Of a DNA stretch of 64,000 bases, positions 1 through 8,181 are shown one piece after another. The translations under genes were made by a program, and so were the position numbers. The stretch's first letter is position 1. The number at the start of each line of letters is the position of its first letter. The notes under the pieces are model-generated. The model did not search any database, had not been told where the DNA came from, and saw nothing but the letters and a program-made list of their open reading frames with translations. Origin of the DNA: Sphingopyxis witflariensis. Its GTDB lineage: Bacteria > Pseudomonadota > Alphaproteobacteria > Sphingomonadales > Sphingomonadaceae. The stretch spans positions 55,136-119,135 of the forward strand of contig NZ_NISJ01000013.1 in NCBI RefSeq assembly GCF_002205635.1. The letters run 5' to 3'.

Positions 1-373
1 CGCCCATCTGGTCGAGATTGCCGAGGGCTCTTGCGAGCAGCGTGCGGTCAAGTGGCGATCGGATGCCCGTTTTGAACAGGGTTTCGTCGTTATAGGTGAC
101 CATGACGATGCGCTTGTCCTGTCCGACATGCGGCGCCATCACCGTGGCCCGGGCATCGTAAAGCGCGCGTTCGGCATCGCCGATCAGCGGAAGATCCCAA
201 CTCGACCGGGCGATTAGCGTTGCGACGATCAGAAAGACAAAAGTTGCGGCCATGCGCGACGGACCGAGTTGCCTGGCCAGCCGACGGATGCGCTTGCCCA
301 GCGGCACGGCGGCGGGTTGGCCGTCGGGTTGCGCGGTGCTGGGCGCGGGTTCGATCGTCTGGATGGCGGTCAT
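1..373 (-). CDS. CHASE2-domain sensor protein, N-terminal part (runs off the window)
   Basis: Translating the minus strand from the ATG at 371-373 gives an uninterrupted frame to the window edge. It has a short Pro/Ala-rich cytoplasmic start, a basic patch, one hydrophobic segment (AATFVFLIVATLIA, about residues 41-54) and then an extracytoplasmic stretch with IVMVTYNDETLF and SPLDRTLLARAL. The pattern of a single TM followed by 'D.RIV.V..DE.' and 'PLDR.LLA..L' is that of CHASE2, an extracellular sensory domain. CHASE2 proteins usually end in an adenylate/guanylate cyclase, kinase or similar output, but that part lies outside the window. The start is only 3 nt after the CHAT gene stop, so the two are almost certainly co-transcribed. 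The family call is by pattern recognition; the output domain is unknown. Confidence 0.75.
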   Translation of the reverse strand, partial: MTAIQTIEPAPSTAQPDGQPAAVPLGKRIRRLARQLGPSRMAATFVFLIVATLIARSSWDLPLIGDAERALYDARATVMAPHVGQDKRIVMVTYNDETLFKTGIRSPLDRTLLARALGNLDQMG

Positions 374-376
374 GGA

Positions 377-3300
377 TCAGCGGGCCGCGCGACCGGCTGT
401 CTCTCCGGGGGCCGGGGCGTTTGCGGTGACGCCGCTGCCACCGAGCAGCGCCTGGCCGCCGTCGCCGATGATCGCAAATCCTGCCCAATAATAGGGATGC
501 GAGGTTTGTGCGTCGTCCATCAGCGTCACTTGCGTCGCCCATAGCGCGTCGGCGACGCTTTCGCCCGGCGTGGCCGCGAACAGGCCGCCGATCAGCCGCT
601 TGGTGGCGTTGAAGTCATCGGGCGCCGGCCAATGGCTGGCGATGACCGAGCGTCCGCCTGCGCCGATGAAGCTGCGCACCAACCCGTCGAGGGCATTGCC
701 GCCACCGCTGGCCACGCCCGCTTCGCGGGTCGCTGCGACCGACGCCGCGCCGGCGGTATCGCAGGCCGAGAGGATGACCAGATCGGCGTCGATCTTGAGG
801 TCGAAAATTTCCTGGAAGGTTAAAAGCCCGTCCGAATCCTTGTCACCGAACGAGGTGATCAAGGCCGGGCGTGCCGGGCAGGAGGGGCGCGGCGCGGTGA
901 CCAGGCCATGCGTGGCGAAATGGATGATGCGATAATCATCGAGATCGGTGCGGCTCTTGACCGCCGTGTCGGTAAAAGCGCCGCCGGTCAGCAAGGTTGC
1001 GGCATCGCGGCCCATGGTGTTCGATGCAGTGACGAGTTCGTCGGCGGAGATCGGCCGGCTCCACTGGGTCAGGTCCCATTGGCAGGTGCCGTCGACGCCA
1101 TTGGCAACCGCGCCGCGTATGCCGAGCGAGGGCAGCGTGCCGGTGACTGGCAGATTCTGGCCGAGGCCCAGATATTGCTGCTTGCCCCGCGACGGCGCCG
1201 CCTGCCGCGCATTCCGAAAGCCGAGCGCCGACACCGCGGTGCTGGGCCGCGACGTCCGGCCGAGCCACGCGATCTGGCGCATGTCGAACGGATCGGCGTC
1301 GGGATCGAGAACCCGCTTTTCATAGTCGGCGAGACCGGTATCGGCGGTGACGAGCAGGTTGATCGGCAGCCGCAGCATCGCGCCATCGGGTTCGAAGATC
1401 AGGTGCGGGACCGCCGGCAATTGCGCCGCAGCGGGGCCGAACAACTGGCCGTAGAGCTTATAGGCGCCCGCCGCGTCGAAGGGGTAGGTGACCCGGCGGC
1501 CATTTTCGACCATCGAGATGGTCGACCGGATGCTATCGACCGCAGTCTCGAGCCCCGCAGTGCTGATGTCCGACTTCCAAAGCTGTGCCTTGTCGGGCGC
1601 GATCAGCATTGCATAGACGGCGTCGCCGACGACAAGCATTTTCAGATAGGCTTCATCGGCACGCAAAGCCGTCTGGAGCTCGGCAAGATCGAGCTTACCC
1701 GATGCGACGACGCGATATTGCGGAAAGGCCGACAGTGCGACGACGGTTTCGGCCTGTTGGAAAGACAGGTTGTCGAGCTGGGTTTTTACGTCGGCCCGCA
1801 ATGCGTTGATTTCGGGCGACGCCGGGAGTTGCGCCAGCCGTGCATCCTCGATCCGCGCGCGTTCGATGTCGCGATTGAGGGTGGTCGCCTGACGGAACAG
1901 CCGCGCACCTTCGCCGCTGCCGCTCGACAGTTCGCGTGCAAGGATCGCCTGCGTGTCGGCGACACCGGGGCGAACCTGCAACTGGCTGGCGACGAAGAAA
2001 TCGCTGACCGCGCTTGGATCGGACGCGGCCCGGCCCGCGAGCAGGCGGTAATAGGGGGCCATCATATTGGCCATGCCGGTCGTCGAACGCTGCGACTGCG
2101 CCAGCGCGGTCACGACTTCGCGATAAATGCCCAGCGCCTTGTCGTCCTGTCCGTGCCGGGTCAGGAAGGCGGCGTAGCGCGCGCGGGCCGAGGCGAGGGC
2201 GTTGGTTTCGGGATATTCGACCGCCAGCGCATTGACCGATTCACGGAAGCGGGCGTCGGCGGCGCCATTGTCGCCCAGCGCCTCTTCGGTGAGCGCGAGT
2301 TCGCCCAGCATTTGCGAGCGTAGACGGATGATCGACGTCACCCGGCCTTCGCGAACGGCGACGGCATCGGACAATCCCTTGAGCTGTGCCGCCTTGGCAG
2401 CGCGCGGGTTGCCGCGCAGCCGCTCGACGGTGCCGAGCAGATGGCCGGCCTGTGCGTCGATAATCTGCGCGCGTTCGGCGGGGGACAGCCGCTCGCGGCC
2501 CGATCCCTGACGGACCATGCCGCTGTCGTTGGCGCTGTTCACCGCGGCGGCAATGTCGGGGGACAGGGTGACTGCGCTGCCTTCGACCGAAACGCCGCCG
2601 CTCATCGCCCGGATCGGTGCCTGTAGCAGCGCCGCGGCGCCGTCATAATCGCGCTGGTTCAGCGCGTCGATCGCGCGGAAATTGCGGCGCAGGCGCAGCT
2701 GGACGGGGTCGTTCGTCGGTGCCGCCTCGACTTCGGCGAACAGGCGCGCGGCTTCGGCGAATTCGCCAAGGTTCGATTTCTGCAAGGCGCGGTTGAGGGT
2801 GAATTCGCTGGGGTCGAGGTCGGCGGCAGCCTGCTCGTCAAGCGTGCGGCGCGACAATGCTTCGAAAAACTCGGCCGCCTCGGCATAGTCGCCGCTGTGG
2901 TTGCGGCGATATCCTTCGGCCAGCGCCTTGTCGACGTCGATCGCGCCGGCGAGCGTGCGGGCAAAGCCGTCATTGCCGCCGATCGATGTCGTCGCGACCT
3001 TGATCACACCCGGGACGACCTTGCGCTGGCGTATCGAGTCCAGTGCGAGGTTCAGCGCGTCGTCATAGGCGGCAAAGCCTTCGACCGTATAGGCGGTGCC
3101 TGCATCGGCCTCGATCCGCGTCTTCCACGCGATCGGGCTGTCTTTTACGACGCAGGCGCCGTCGGCGGTGCAGCTGATCGCGCCGACCCGGGCCTGCTCG
3201 ATCCGGGCCCGTGCTTCGGCTGGGCTGGCGCGCAGCATGCGGACATAGCCGATCGGCTGGCTCGCATCACGGCACAGGATCATCCAGGCGCGATCGAACA

Positions 3301-3478
3301 TGCCCTTGACCACGCTGTCGCGCACCGTCGCCTGCACTTCGCACAGCGACCCGCCCTGATCGCCAATCGAAAAACTGTCTTGAAGCGTGGGGTCGGTGCC
3401 CTGTGCCAGCGCAATTTGGGGTGCTGTCAGGCACAACGCCGCCAAAATCGGCAATTGATACGGACGTCGAGCGGTCAT
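377..3478 (-). CDS. TPR-repeat CHAT-domain (caspase-like) protein, exported
   Basis: A 1033-residue protein. It begins MTARRPYQLPILAALCL and has a signal peptide ending near AQG. The middle (about residues 150-550) is helical with repeated A/E-rich TPR-like units such as ALSRRTLDEQAA and AARLFAEVEAA. The C-terminal third is a CHAT domain, the caspase-related fold of bacterial separase-like proteases. The expected dyad is visible: His857 in IIHFATHGL and Cys906 in LVILSACDTAG, followed by VIASHWPAPDD. The open frame extends 253 codons further upstream, but that extension crosses the divergently transcribed zeta and BolA genes and precedes the signal peptide, so I reject it and use the ATG at 3476-3478. 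It is the first gene of an operon with the CHASE2 gene. The protease substrate is unknown. Confidence 0.85.
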   Translation of the reverse strand: MTARRPYQLPILAALCLTAPQIALAQGTDPTLQDSFSIGDQGGSLCEVQATVRDSVVKGMFDRAWMILCRDASQPIGYVRMLRASPAEARARIEQARVGAISCTADGACVVKDSPIAWKTRIEADAGTAYTVEGFAAYDDALNLALDSIRQRKVVPGVIKVATTSIGGNDGFARTLAGAIDVDKALAEGYRRNHSGDYAEAAEFFEALSRRTLDEQAAADLDPSEFTLNRALQKSNLGEFAEAARLFAEVEAAPTNDPVQLRLRRNFRAIDALNQRDYDGAAALLQAPIRAMSGGVSVEGSAVTLSPDIAAAVNSANDSGMVRQGSGRERLSPAERAQIIDAQAGHLLGTVERLRGNPRAAKAAQLKGLSDAVAVREGRVTSIIRLRSQMLGELALTEEALGDNGAADARFRESVNALAVEYPETNALASARARYAAFLTRHGQDDKALGIYREVVTALAQSQRSTTGMANMMAPYYRLLAGRAASDPSAVSDFFVASQLQVRPGVADTQAILARELSSGSGEGARLFRQATTLNRDIERARIEDARLAQLPASPEINALRADVKTQLDNLSFQQAETVVALSAFPQYRVVASGKLDLAELQTALRADEAYLKMLVVGDAVYAMLIAPDKAQLWKSDISTAGLETAVDSIRSTISMVENGRRVTYPFDAAGAYKLYGQLFGPAAAQLPAVPHLIFEPDGAMLRLPINLLVTADTGLADYEKRVLDPDADPFDMRQIAWLGRTSRPSTAVSALGFRNARQAAPSRGKQQYLGLGQNLPVTGTLPSLGIRGAVANGVDGTCQWDLTQWSRPISADELVTASNTMGRDAATLLTGGAFTDTAVKSRTDLDDYRIIHFATHGLVTAPRPSCPARPALITSFGDKDSDGLLTFQEIFDLKIDADLVILSACDTAGAASVAATREAGVASGGGNALDGLVRSFIGAGGRSVIASHWPAPDDFNATKRLIGGLFAATPGESVADALWATQVTLMDDAQTSHPYYWAGFAIIGDGGQALLGGSGVTANAPAPGETAGRAAR

Positions 3479-3688
3479 TACGCAAATCCCCCAAACACAC
3501 GCGCAGAGGCACCGTGCCATATTCATGGCAAGGCGCAGTCTTTCTAGCTGCGATGCGACCCATTCCCTGACGAAGACACTAAACCCTTCGGAATAAAAAG
3601 GGAAGTGATCTGCCTCACAGGCCGCTTGCGCCGCAGTGGCGCGCGACCTATCTGCACTGGGACATTTTTTAATCCGAATGAGGACATG

Positions 3689-4015
3689 ATGACGCAATTC
3701 GACGATCGCGAACGGGCATTCGAAGCGAAATTCGCACGCGACCAGGAGGTTCAGTTCCGGATCACCGCACGCCGCAACCGGCTGGTCGGCGAGTGGGCTG
3801 CCGAACGCATGGGTCTGACCCCCGAAGAAACCGACGCCTATGCCAAGGCGGTGGTGCAGGCCGATTTCGAAGAAGCAGGCGACGAGGATGTGATCCGCAA
3901 GCTCGCGGGCGATCTGACTGCGGCGCAGGTCGAGATCAGCGACGCCGAAATTCGCGAAGCTTTGGGCGAAAAGGCAGTCGAGGCGCGACGCCAGTTCATG
4001 GACAGCCAGAGCTAA
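3689..4015 (+). CDS. F1-ATPase inhibitor subunit zeta (DUF1476)
   Basis: A 108-residue soluble protein with the DUF1476 signature: FDDRERAFEAKFARDQE at the start, RNRLVGEWAAERMGL, then an acidic helical C-terminus. In alphaproteobacteria this family is the zeta subunit that blocks ATP hydrolysis by the F1F0-ATP synthase. Two adjacent ATGs (3686, 3689) follow GAGGA at 3680-3684. The second gives better spacing and is chosen. BolA follows 12 nt later, so co-transcription is likely. The ATP synthase genes are not in the window. Confidence 0.88.
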   Translation: MTQFDDRERAFEAKFARDQEVQFRITARRNRLVGEWAAERMGLTPEETDAYAKAVVQADFEEAGDEDVIRKLAGDLTAAQVEISDAEIREALGEKAVEARRQFMDSQS

Positions 4016-4027
4016 GGGAGCGCACCA

Positions 4028-4261
4028 ATGGGAATGCGCGAATCGGACTTGCGGGCGATGATCGTCGCCGCCTTCCCCGATGCGGAGGTGGCGATCACCG
4101 ACCTTGCGGGTGATAATGATCATTATGCCGCGCATGTCGTCAGTGCCGCATTCAGCGGGATGAGCCGCGTCGCCCAGCACAAGGCGGTCTATGCCGCACT
4201 GGGTGGGCGCATGGGCGGCGAACTTCATGCCTTGCAATTGACCACGGCCATCCCCTCATAG
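4028..4261 (+). CDS. BolA/IbaG family protein
   Basis: A 77-residue BolA-fold protein: [25 protein letters not shown], then the helix-turn region with [15 protein letters not shown] and a conserved C-terminal HALQL. BolA proteins pair with monothiol CGFS glutaredoxins through a bridging [2Fe-2S] cluster, using conserved histidines (candidates here are in [10 protein letters not shown] and RVAQHKAVY). The partner gene, grxD-like, starts 54 nt downstream, which supports an Fe-S trafficking pair. GGGAG (4016-4020) is the ribosome binding site. Confidence 0.9.
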   Translation: MGMRESDLRAMIVAAFPDAEVAITDLAGDNDHYAAHVVSAAFSGMSRVAQHKAVYAALGGRMGGELHALQLTTAIPS

Positions 4262-4314
4262 GGGCCATGACTTATTTGCGGCGCGCGTCTGTGCGCCCGA
4301 CCGGAGATACGACG

Positions 4315-4656
4315 ATGACCGAAGCCACCCCCAGCGCCATTGGCGACCGCATTGCGAAGCTGGTCGCCGACCATCCCGTGCTGCTGTTCATGAAGGGCAC
4401 GCCGCTTTTCCCGCAGTGCGGCTTTTCGTCGCGCGCAATCGCGATGCTCGACCGCCTTGGCGTCGAATATGAAACCGTCGACGTGCTGCAGGACATGGAA
4501 ATCCGGCAGGGCATCAAGGAATTTTCCGACTGGCCGACGATTCCCCAGCTTTATGTGAAGGGCGAATTTGTCGGCGGATCGGACATTATGATGGAAATGT
4601 GGGAAGCCGGCGAGCTTCACGCGGCGGTCAGCGACCTTCCGCCTCGCGCCGAATAG
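4315..4656 (+). CDS. grxD: Monothiol glutaredoxin, Grx4/GrxD family
   Basis: A 113-residue glutaredoxin with the CGFS active site at residues 35-38 (FPQCGFSSR), the glutathione-binding [16 protein letters not shown] and the GGSDI motif. This class carries a glutathione-ligated [2Fe-2S] cluster and delivers it to client proteins, often with BolA. The start ATG at 4315 is preceded by GGAGA at 4302-4306. An upstream in-frame ATG at 4267 would add 16 residues with no family support. A strong terminator follows 26 nt after the stop, so the zeta-BolA-Grx group probably forms one short transcript. Confidence 0.92.
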   Translation: MTEATPSAIGDRIAKLVADHPVLLFMKGTPLFPQCGFSSRAIAMLDRLGVEYETVDVLQDMEIRQGIKEFSDWPTIPQLYVKGEFVGGSDIMMEMWEAGELHAAVSDLPPRAE

Positions 4657-4680
4657 GCCCGCCACCGTTTCGCGGAATTG

Positions 4681-4714
4681 ACGCCGTCCCTGCCGATGTG
4701 GGGGCGGCGTTTTT
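4681..4714 (+). terminator. Rho-independent terminator after grxD
   Basis: The stem pairs CGCCGTCC with GGGCGGCG (about 4682-4709) and is followed at once by TTTTT (4710-4714). It lies just after the glutaredoxin stop codon. Confidence 0.85.
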
Positions 4715-5017
4715 CGTTGCGCGGTGCCGTGTCGGAAAAGCATCCGGGGGGCGGGACCTTTCGGCCGCTCGCCCCCCGTTTGCATCGGGGGTAAGTGGAG
4801 ATTTCCCGGTGGGGGCCGGGGGTGTCAGGGACCAGACCGACACCCCCCGCCGCTCCATTGAGCGGAACACTCGGGAACATATTCAACCATTCAATTGCCG
4901 TGCCAAATTAACGTGCTCCCTGATTTGGGCGGCATCTGATGGTTAGCATTTTCCTAACATCGTCGCGCCGTGTAAAGAAATCCGACACTGCTCCATTCAT
5001 CGCGCATTCAGGCTATT
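4715..5017. other. Intergenic stretch with two strong hairpins
   Basis: No coding potential is seen. There are two perfect G/C hairpins: CGGGGGGCG (4745-4753) with CGCCCCCCG (4770-4778), and GGGGGTGTC (4818-4826) with GACACCCCC (4839-4847). Neither has a clear T-tract. They may be extra termination structures or a small RNA. The rest (about 4860-5015) is AT-richer upstream DNA of the BlaI operon. Confidence 0.5.
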
Positions 5018-5042
5018 GACTACATTTGTAGTCGCTGTAGAT
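5016..5042 (+). promoter_or_regulatory. BlaI/MecI-type operator overlapping the blaI promoter
   Basis: GACTACA-TT-TGTAGTC (5018-5033) is a perfect 7-bp dyad and contains TACA-N2-TGTA, the core of BlaI/MecI operators. It overlaps a -35-like TTGACT (5016-5021), with a weak -10 candidate GTAGAT (5037-5042). The BlaI-family repressor starts 37 nt downstream, so autoregulation is the natural reading. Confidence 0.78.
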
Positions 5043-5069
5043 GAAGGCGCCAAAGGGAGGGGTTCCGCA

Positions 5070-5438
5070 ATGGCCGAGAGAGCAAGCGATTCAGAGATGC
5101 AGGTGCTGTCGGCTCTGTGGGAAGACGCCCCGCAGACCGCCGCCGAGCTGACCGGCCGCATCGGCAAGCTCAACGGCTGGACGCAGGCGACGGTCAAGAC
5201 GTTGCTCGCCCGGCTGGTCCAGAAGGGCGCGGTAAAGGCAGAGGCCGATGGCCGGCGCTTTCTCTATCGCCCGGCGGTCGATCGCGCCGAAGCGGTGGGC
5301 GATGAATCGCAGCGCTTCGTCGACCGGCTGTTCGGTGGCCGGGTGAGCCCGATGATCGCCCATCTCGCGCAGCGCGAGGCACTGTCCGACACCGATATTG
5401 CCGAGATTGAGGCGCTGCTGAGGAAGCTCAAGTCATGA
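5070..5438 (+). CDS. BlaI/MecI/CopY family transcriptional repressor
   Basis: A 122-residue winged-helix repressor. SEMQVLSALWEDAPQTAAEL and WTQATVKTLLARLVQKGAV are the recognition-helix region; the C-terminal dimerisation helix ends EIEALLRKLKS. In this family the regulator is inactivated when the partner M56 peptidase is triggered. The start at 5070 has GGGAGGGG (5055-5062) at good spacing; an earlier in-frame start at 5016 lies inside the operator and is rejected. Its stop overlaps the next start (ATGA, 4 nt), giving translational coupling with the peptidase gene. Confidence 0.92.
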   Translation: MAERASDSEMQVLSALWEDAPQTAAELTGRIGKLNGWTQATVKTLLARLVQKGAVKAEADGRRFLYRPAVDRAEAVGDESQRFVDRLFGGRVSPMIAHLAQREALSDTDIAEIEALLRKLKS

Positions 5439-7105
5439 GCGCCGCGATGCTGCTTCAGGCGTGGGCCGACACGCTCGTCACCACCGCCGCGCTCGTCCTG
5501 CTGGTGCTGCTGATCCGCAAGCCCTTTGCCCGCCATTTCGGCCCGCGGCTCGCCTATACGCTGTGGCTTGTGCCCGCGCTGCGGCTGGCGCTGCCGCCGC
5601 TGCCCTTTGGCGACCCCGTGGTCGTCGAGACTGCGGCGGCGCTGCAACCGTCGGACGCGGCCTATCTGATCCCCCTCGATGCGATGGCCGCTGCGCCTGC
5701 CGCCGCGCCGCTCTGGACGTCCGCCGACCTGCTGCCGATCCTGTTCGCCGTCTGGGTCGTCGGCGTCGCGACGGTCCTCGTCGCGGCGATGCTGTCGCAC
5801 CGGCGCTTTCTGCGGACGGTGCTCGGCGAAGCGGTGAAGCTCGAGCCGATCGGCACGATCCGGCTGGTGATGACCGACGCAGTCGATGGCCCGGTCGCCT
5901 TCGGCCTGTTGCACCGTTATGTCGCGGTGCCGCATGATTTCTTTGCGCGCTACGTGGCCGACGAGCGTGCGCTGGCGATTGACCATGAACTGGCGCACCA
6001 CCGTCATGGCGATTTGTGGGCCAATGCCGCGGCATTGCTGCTGCTCGCCGCGCAATGGTTCAATCCCTTCGCCTGGCGCGCGATCCGCGCTTTCCGCTTC
6101 GATCAGGAGGCGGCGTGCGATGCGCGCGTGCTGACGATGGCTGATACCGGGCCGCGCGAAATACGCACGGCGCGCTACGCGACAGCCATTGCCAAGTCCG
6201 CGGTGGGTTCGCGGCTGTCGCTCGCGGCGCCGATGGCGGTCCACGACAATCTGCAGGAGCGGCTGACAATGCTGATGCGGCAGGATGTTTCGAAGCAGCG
6301 TGGCCTCGTCGGCCGGCTGCTCGTCGGCAGCGCGACGCTCGCGGTGCTGGCGACGACCGCGACGCTGGTTCCCGCCGGCATTGCCCATGCAAACATAGAA
6401 TCGGGCGACCTGATCGCGCCGCCGACACCGCCAGCGGCACCGGCGCTTGTTGTCCCGCCGGCGCCTCCCGAAGCGCCCGCTCCCCCGGAGGAGATCGATG
6501 GCGATCATCATGTGACGCTCTTTACGTCGCACGATGATGGTGAGCCTGTCGCCGCGAATGGCGGAATCCGCCGCGAAATGACCCGCACCGTGATACGGAC
6601 CGATAGCGATGACGCAGCTTCAACGGCGAAACAGGTCGATGTTCGCGTGCCGGGCAATCTCTCGCGCGCCGAGATTCTCGTGACGCTGAAGGAGCAGGGC
6701 GTCACCGGCGATCGCGCGAACAGGATCGCCGACCAGCTGGACGCCAAGCATCAGGCGCGCTTTCGCGTCGCGATCCCGCGGATACCTCCCGTTCCGCCGG
6801 TTTCGGCATCGGTCTGGGCGGCGTTCGACGACAAGGCGATCGCCGTGGTCAATTGCGGCGCGAAGCAAAAATCGCGGTCGACCGTCAATATCGAAAATCG
6901 CAATGGCAATAAGCGCAGCCGCGTCGCGATCGCCGGTTGCGGCGATGTGGCCGGGATCACGGCGGCACAGATTGTGGCGCTGAAAGAGGCGCGCGACGAC
7001 TTTGCCAGGGGCGAAGCAGCGCGCGTCCTGTCGGCTGAAGACCGCGCAAGGGCCATCGCCGATATGGAGCGCGCGATTGCCGATCTGGAACGCATCGGCA
7101 GCTAA
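5435..7105 (+). CDS. M56 family (BlaR1-like) membrane metallopeptidase
   Basis: A 556-residue protein. N-terminal TM helices (residues 12-28, about 40-57 and 100-120) are followed by the gluzincin motif HELAHH (184-189) and the downstream DQEAACD with the third ligand Glu225. Another TM near residues 291-316 precedes a Pro-rich linker (PPTPPAAPALVVPPAPP) and a long periplasmic C-terminal region. That region lacks the class D beta-lactamase-like sensor of true BlaR1, with no SxxK/KTG pattern seen, so the inducer is probably not simply a beta-lactam. Together with the upstream repressor it forms a BlaI/M56 two-gene switch. Confidence 0.88.
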   Translation: MSAAMLLQAWADTLVTTAALVLLVLLIRKPFARHFGPRLAYTLWLVPALRLALPPLPFGDPVVVETAAALQPSDAAYLIPLDAMAAAPAAAPLWTSADLLPILFAVWVVGVATVLVAAMLSHRRFLRTVLGEAVKLEPIGTIRLVMTDAVDGPVAFGLLHRYVAVPHDFFARYVADERALAIDHELAHHRHGDLWANAAALLLLAAQWFNPFAWRAIRAFRFDQEAACDARVLTMADTGPREIRTARYATAIAKSAVGSRLSLAAPMAVHDNLQERLTMLMRQDVSKQRGLVGRLLVGSATLAVLATTATLVPAGIAHANIESGDLIAPPTPPAAPALVVPPAPPEAPAPPEEIDGDHHVTLFTSHDDGEPVAANGGIRREMTRTVIRTDSDDAASTAKQVDVRVPGNLSRAEILVTLKEQGVTGDRANRIADQLDAKHQARFRVAIPRIPPVPPVSASVWAAFDDKAIAVVNCGAKQKSRSTVNIENRNGNKRSRVAIAGCGDVAGITAAQIVALKEARDDFARGEAARVLSAEDRARAIADMERAIADLERIGS

Positions 7106-7188
7106 GGGCCGCGCGCCCGACGATCAAGCGCCGAAAATATTGTGTCACCGGCCCGAAGTCCCTTTCGAGGTCGGCGACCGGGGTGGGG

Positions 7189-7215
7189 AAGGGAGCGGCA
7201 CGTCCGCTCCCTTTT
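7189..7215 (+). terminator. Rho-independent terminator after the M56 gene
   Basis: AAGGGAGCGG pairs with CCGCTCCCTT around the loop CACGT and runs into TTTT (7212-7215). It separates the BlaI/M56 operon from the MBL gene. Confidence 0.85.
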
Positions 7216-7254
7216 CGCGTTCCGGCCCTTTTCCTTTCGCATCCGCGATGCCAC

Positions 7255-8181
7255 ATGGATGATGTGAGCGAAGAAAAACCATGGCCCGACACGATCCGCG
7301 CCGGCGATTGCGAACAGCATGAGCCGCTGGTGCGCCGCGTCCTTGCGCCCAATCCGTCCCCCTATACCTTCACCGGCACCCAGACCTGGATCGTCGGCGC
7401 GGGAGCCGATGTCGCGGTGATCGACCCCGGCCCGACGGGATCGGGAATGAGCATTGGCGATCCCGGTGACGCCAATGGTGTGGGGCATGTTGAAGCGATC
7501 CTGCGCGCCACGGAAGGGCAGCGCATCGCCGCCATTTTGTGCACCCACACCCACCGCGATCACAGCCCCGCTGCGGCGCCGCTGAAGGCCGCGACCGGCG
7601 CGCCGATCATTGGCTGCGCCCCGCTCGCGCTCCGCGACGACGGCCCGCGCGCCGATTCGGCGTTCGACCCCGATTATGCGCCCGACCGGGTGCTGGGCGA
7701 CGGCGAGCGGATTTCGGGTGATGGCTGGACGCTCGAAGCCGTTGCGACACCGGGGCATACGTCGAACCATCTCTGTTTCGCGCTGATCGAAAGCGGTGCG
7801 CTGTTTACCGGCGATCATGTCATGGCCTGGTCGACCAGCGTCGTCAGCCCGCCCGACGGCGATATGGCGGCCTATATGGCGAGCCTGTCGAAGCTCTATG
7901 ATCGCGAGGATCGCATCTACTACCCGGCGCACGGCCCGGCGGTGACCAAACCGCGTCAGCTCGTGCGCGGGATGCTCGGCCATCGGCGCCAGCGCGAGCG
8001 GCAGATTTTGCGCGAGCTGGAAAAGGGCGCTGCTGTGATCCCGGTCATGGTGTCGCATATGTACAAGGGGTTAGACCCACGGCTGACCGGCGCCGCCGGT
8101 CGCTCGGTGCTCGCGCATCTGCTCGATCTCCAGACACGCGGGATCGTCCGGGCGCATGAGGAAGAATGGGAACTCGCCTGA
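7255..8181 (+). CDS. MBL-fold metallo-hydrolase, LACTB2-like
   Basis: A 308-residue metallo-beta-lactamase-fold enzyme. The zinc motif is THTHRDH (residues 97-103); further ligands are ATPGHTSNHLC and FTGDHVMAW, and the distal His is in YYPAHGPAV. The C-terminal about 90 residues (RQRERQILRELEKGAAVIPV onward) match the winged-helix tail of the LACTB2-type group, which acts on RNA or on glyoxalase II-like substrates rather than antibiotics. The ATG at 7255 is chosen because the longer frame would start within the terminator stem (7189-7215). The next gene starts immediately after the stop. Confidence 0.85.
   Translation: MDDVSEEKPWPDTIRAGDCEQHEPLVRRVLAPNPSPYTFTGTQTWIVGAGADVAVIDPGPTGSGMSIGDPGDANGVGHVEAILRATEGQRIAAILCTHTHRDHSPAAAPLKAATGAPIIGCAPLALRDDGPRADSAFDPDYAPDRVLGDGERISGDGWTLEAVATPGHTSNHLCFALIESGALFTGDHVMAWSTSVVSPPDGDMAAYMASLSKLYDREDRIYYPAHGPAVTKPRQLVRGMLGHRRQRERQILRELEKGAAVIPVMVSHMYKGLDPRLTGAAGRSVLAHLLDLQTRGIVRAHEEEWELA

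Noticed and set aside
908..2323. 471-codon open frame on the plus strand
   Set aside because: Antisense shadow of the TPR/CHAT gene in GC-rich DNA; Arg-rich with no domain.
3479..4237. Upstream extension of the CHAT reading frame on the minus strand
   Set aside because: It runs antisense through the zeta and BolA genes, and a proper signal peptide starts at 3478.
5264..6532. 422-codon minus-strand frame over BlaI/M56
   Set aside because: Arg/Gln-rich shadow of two well-recognised coupled genes.
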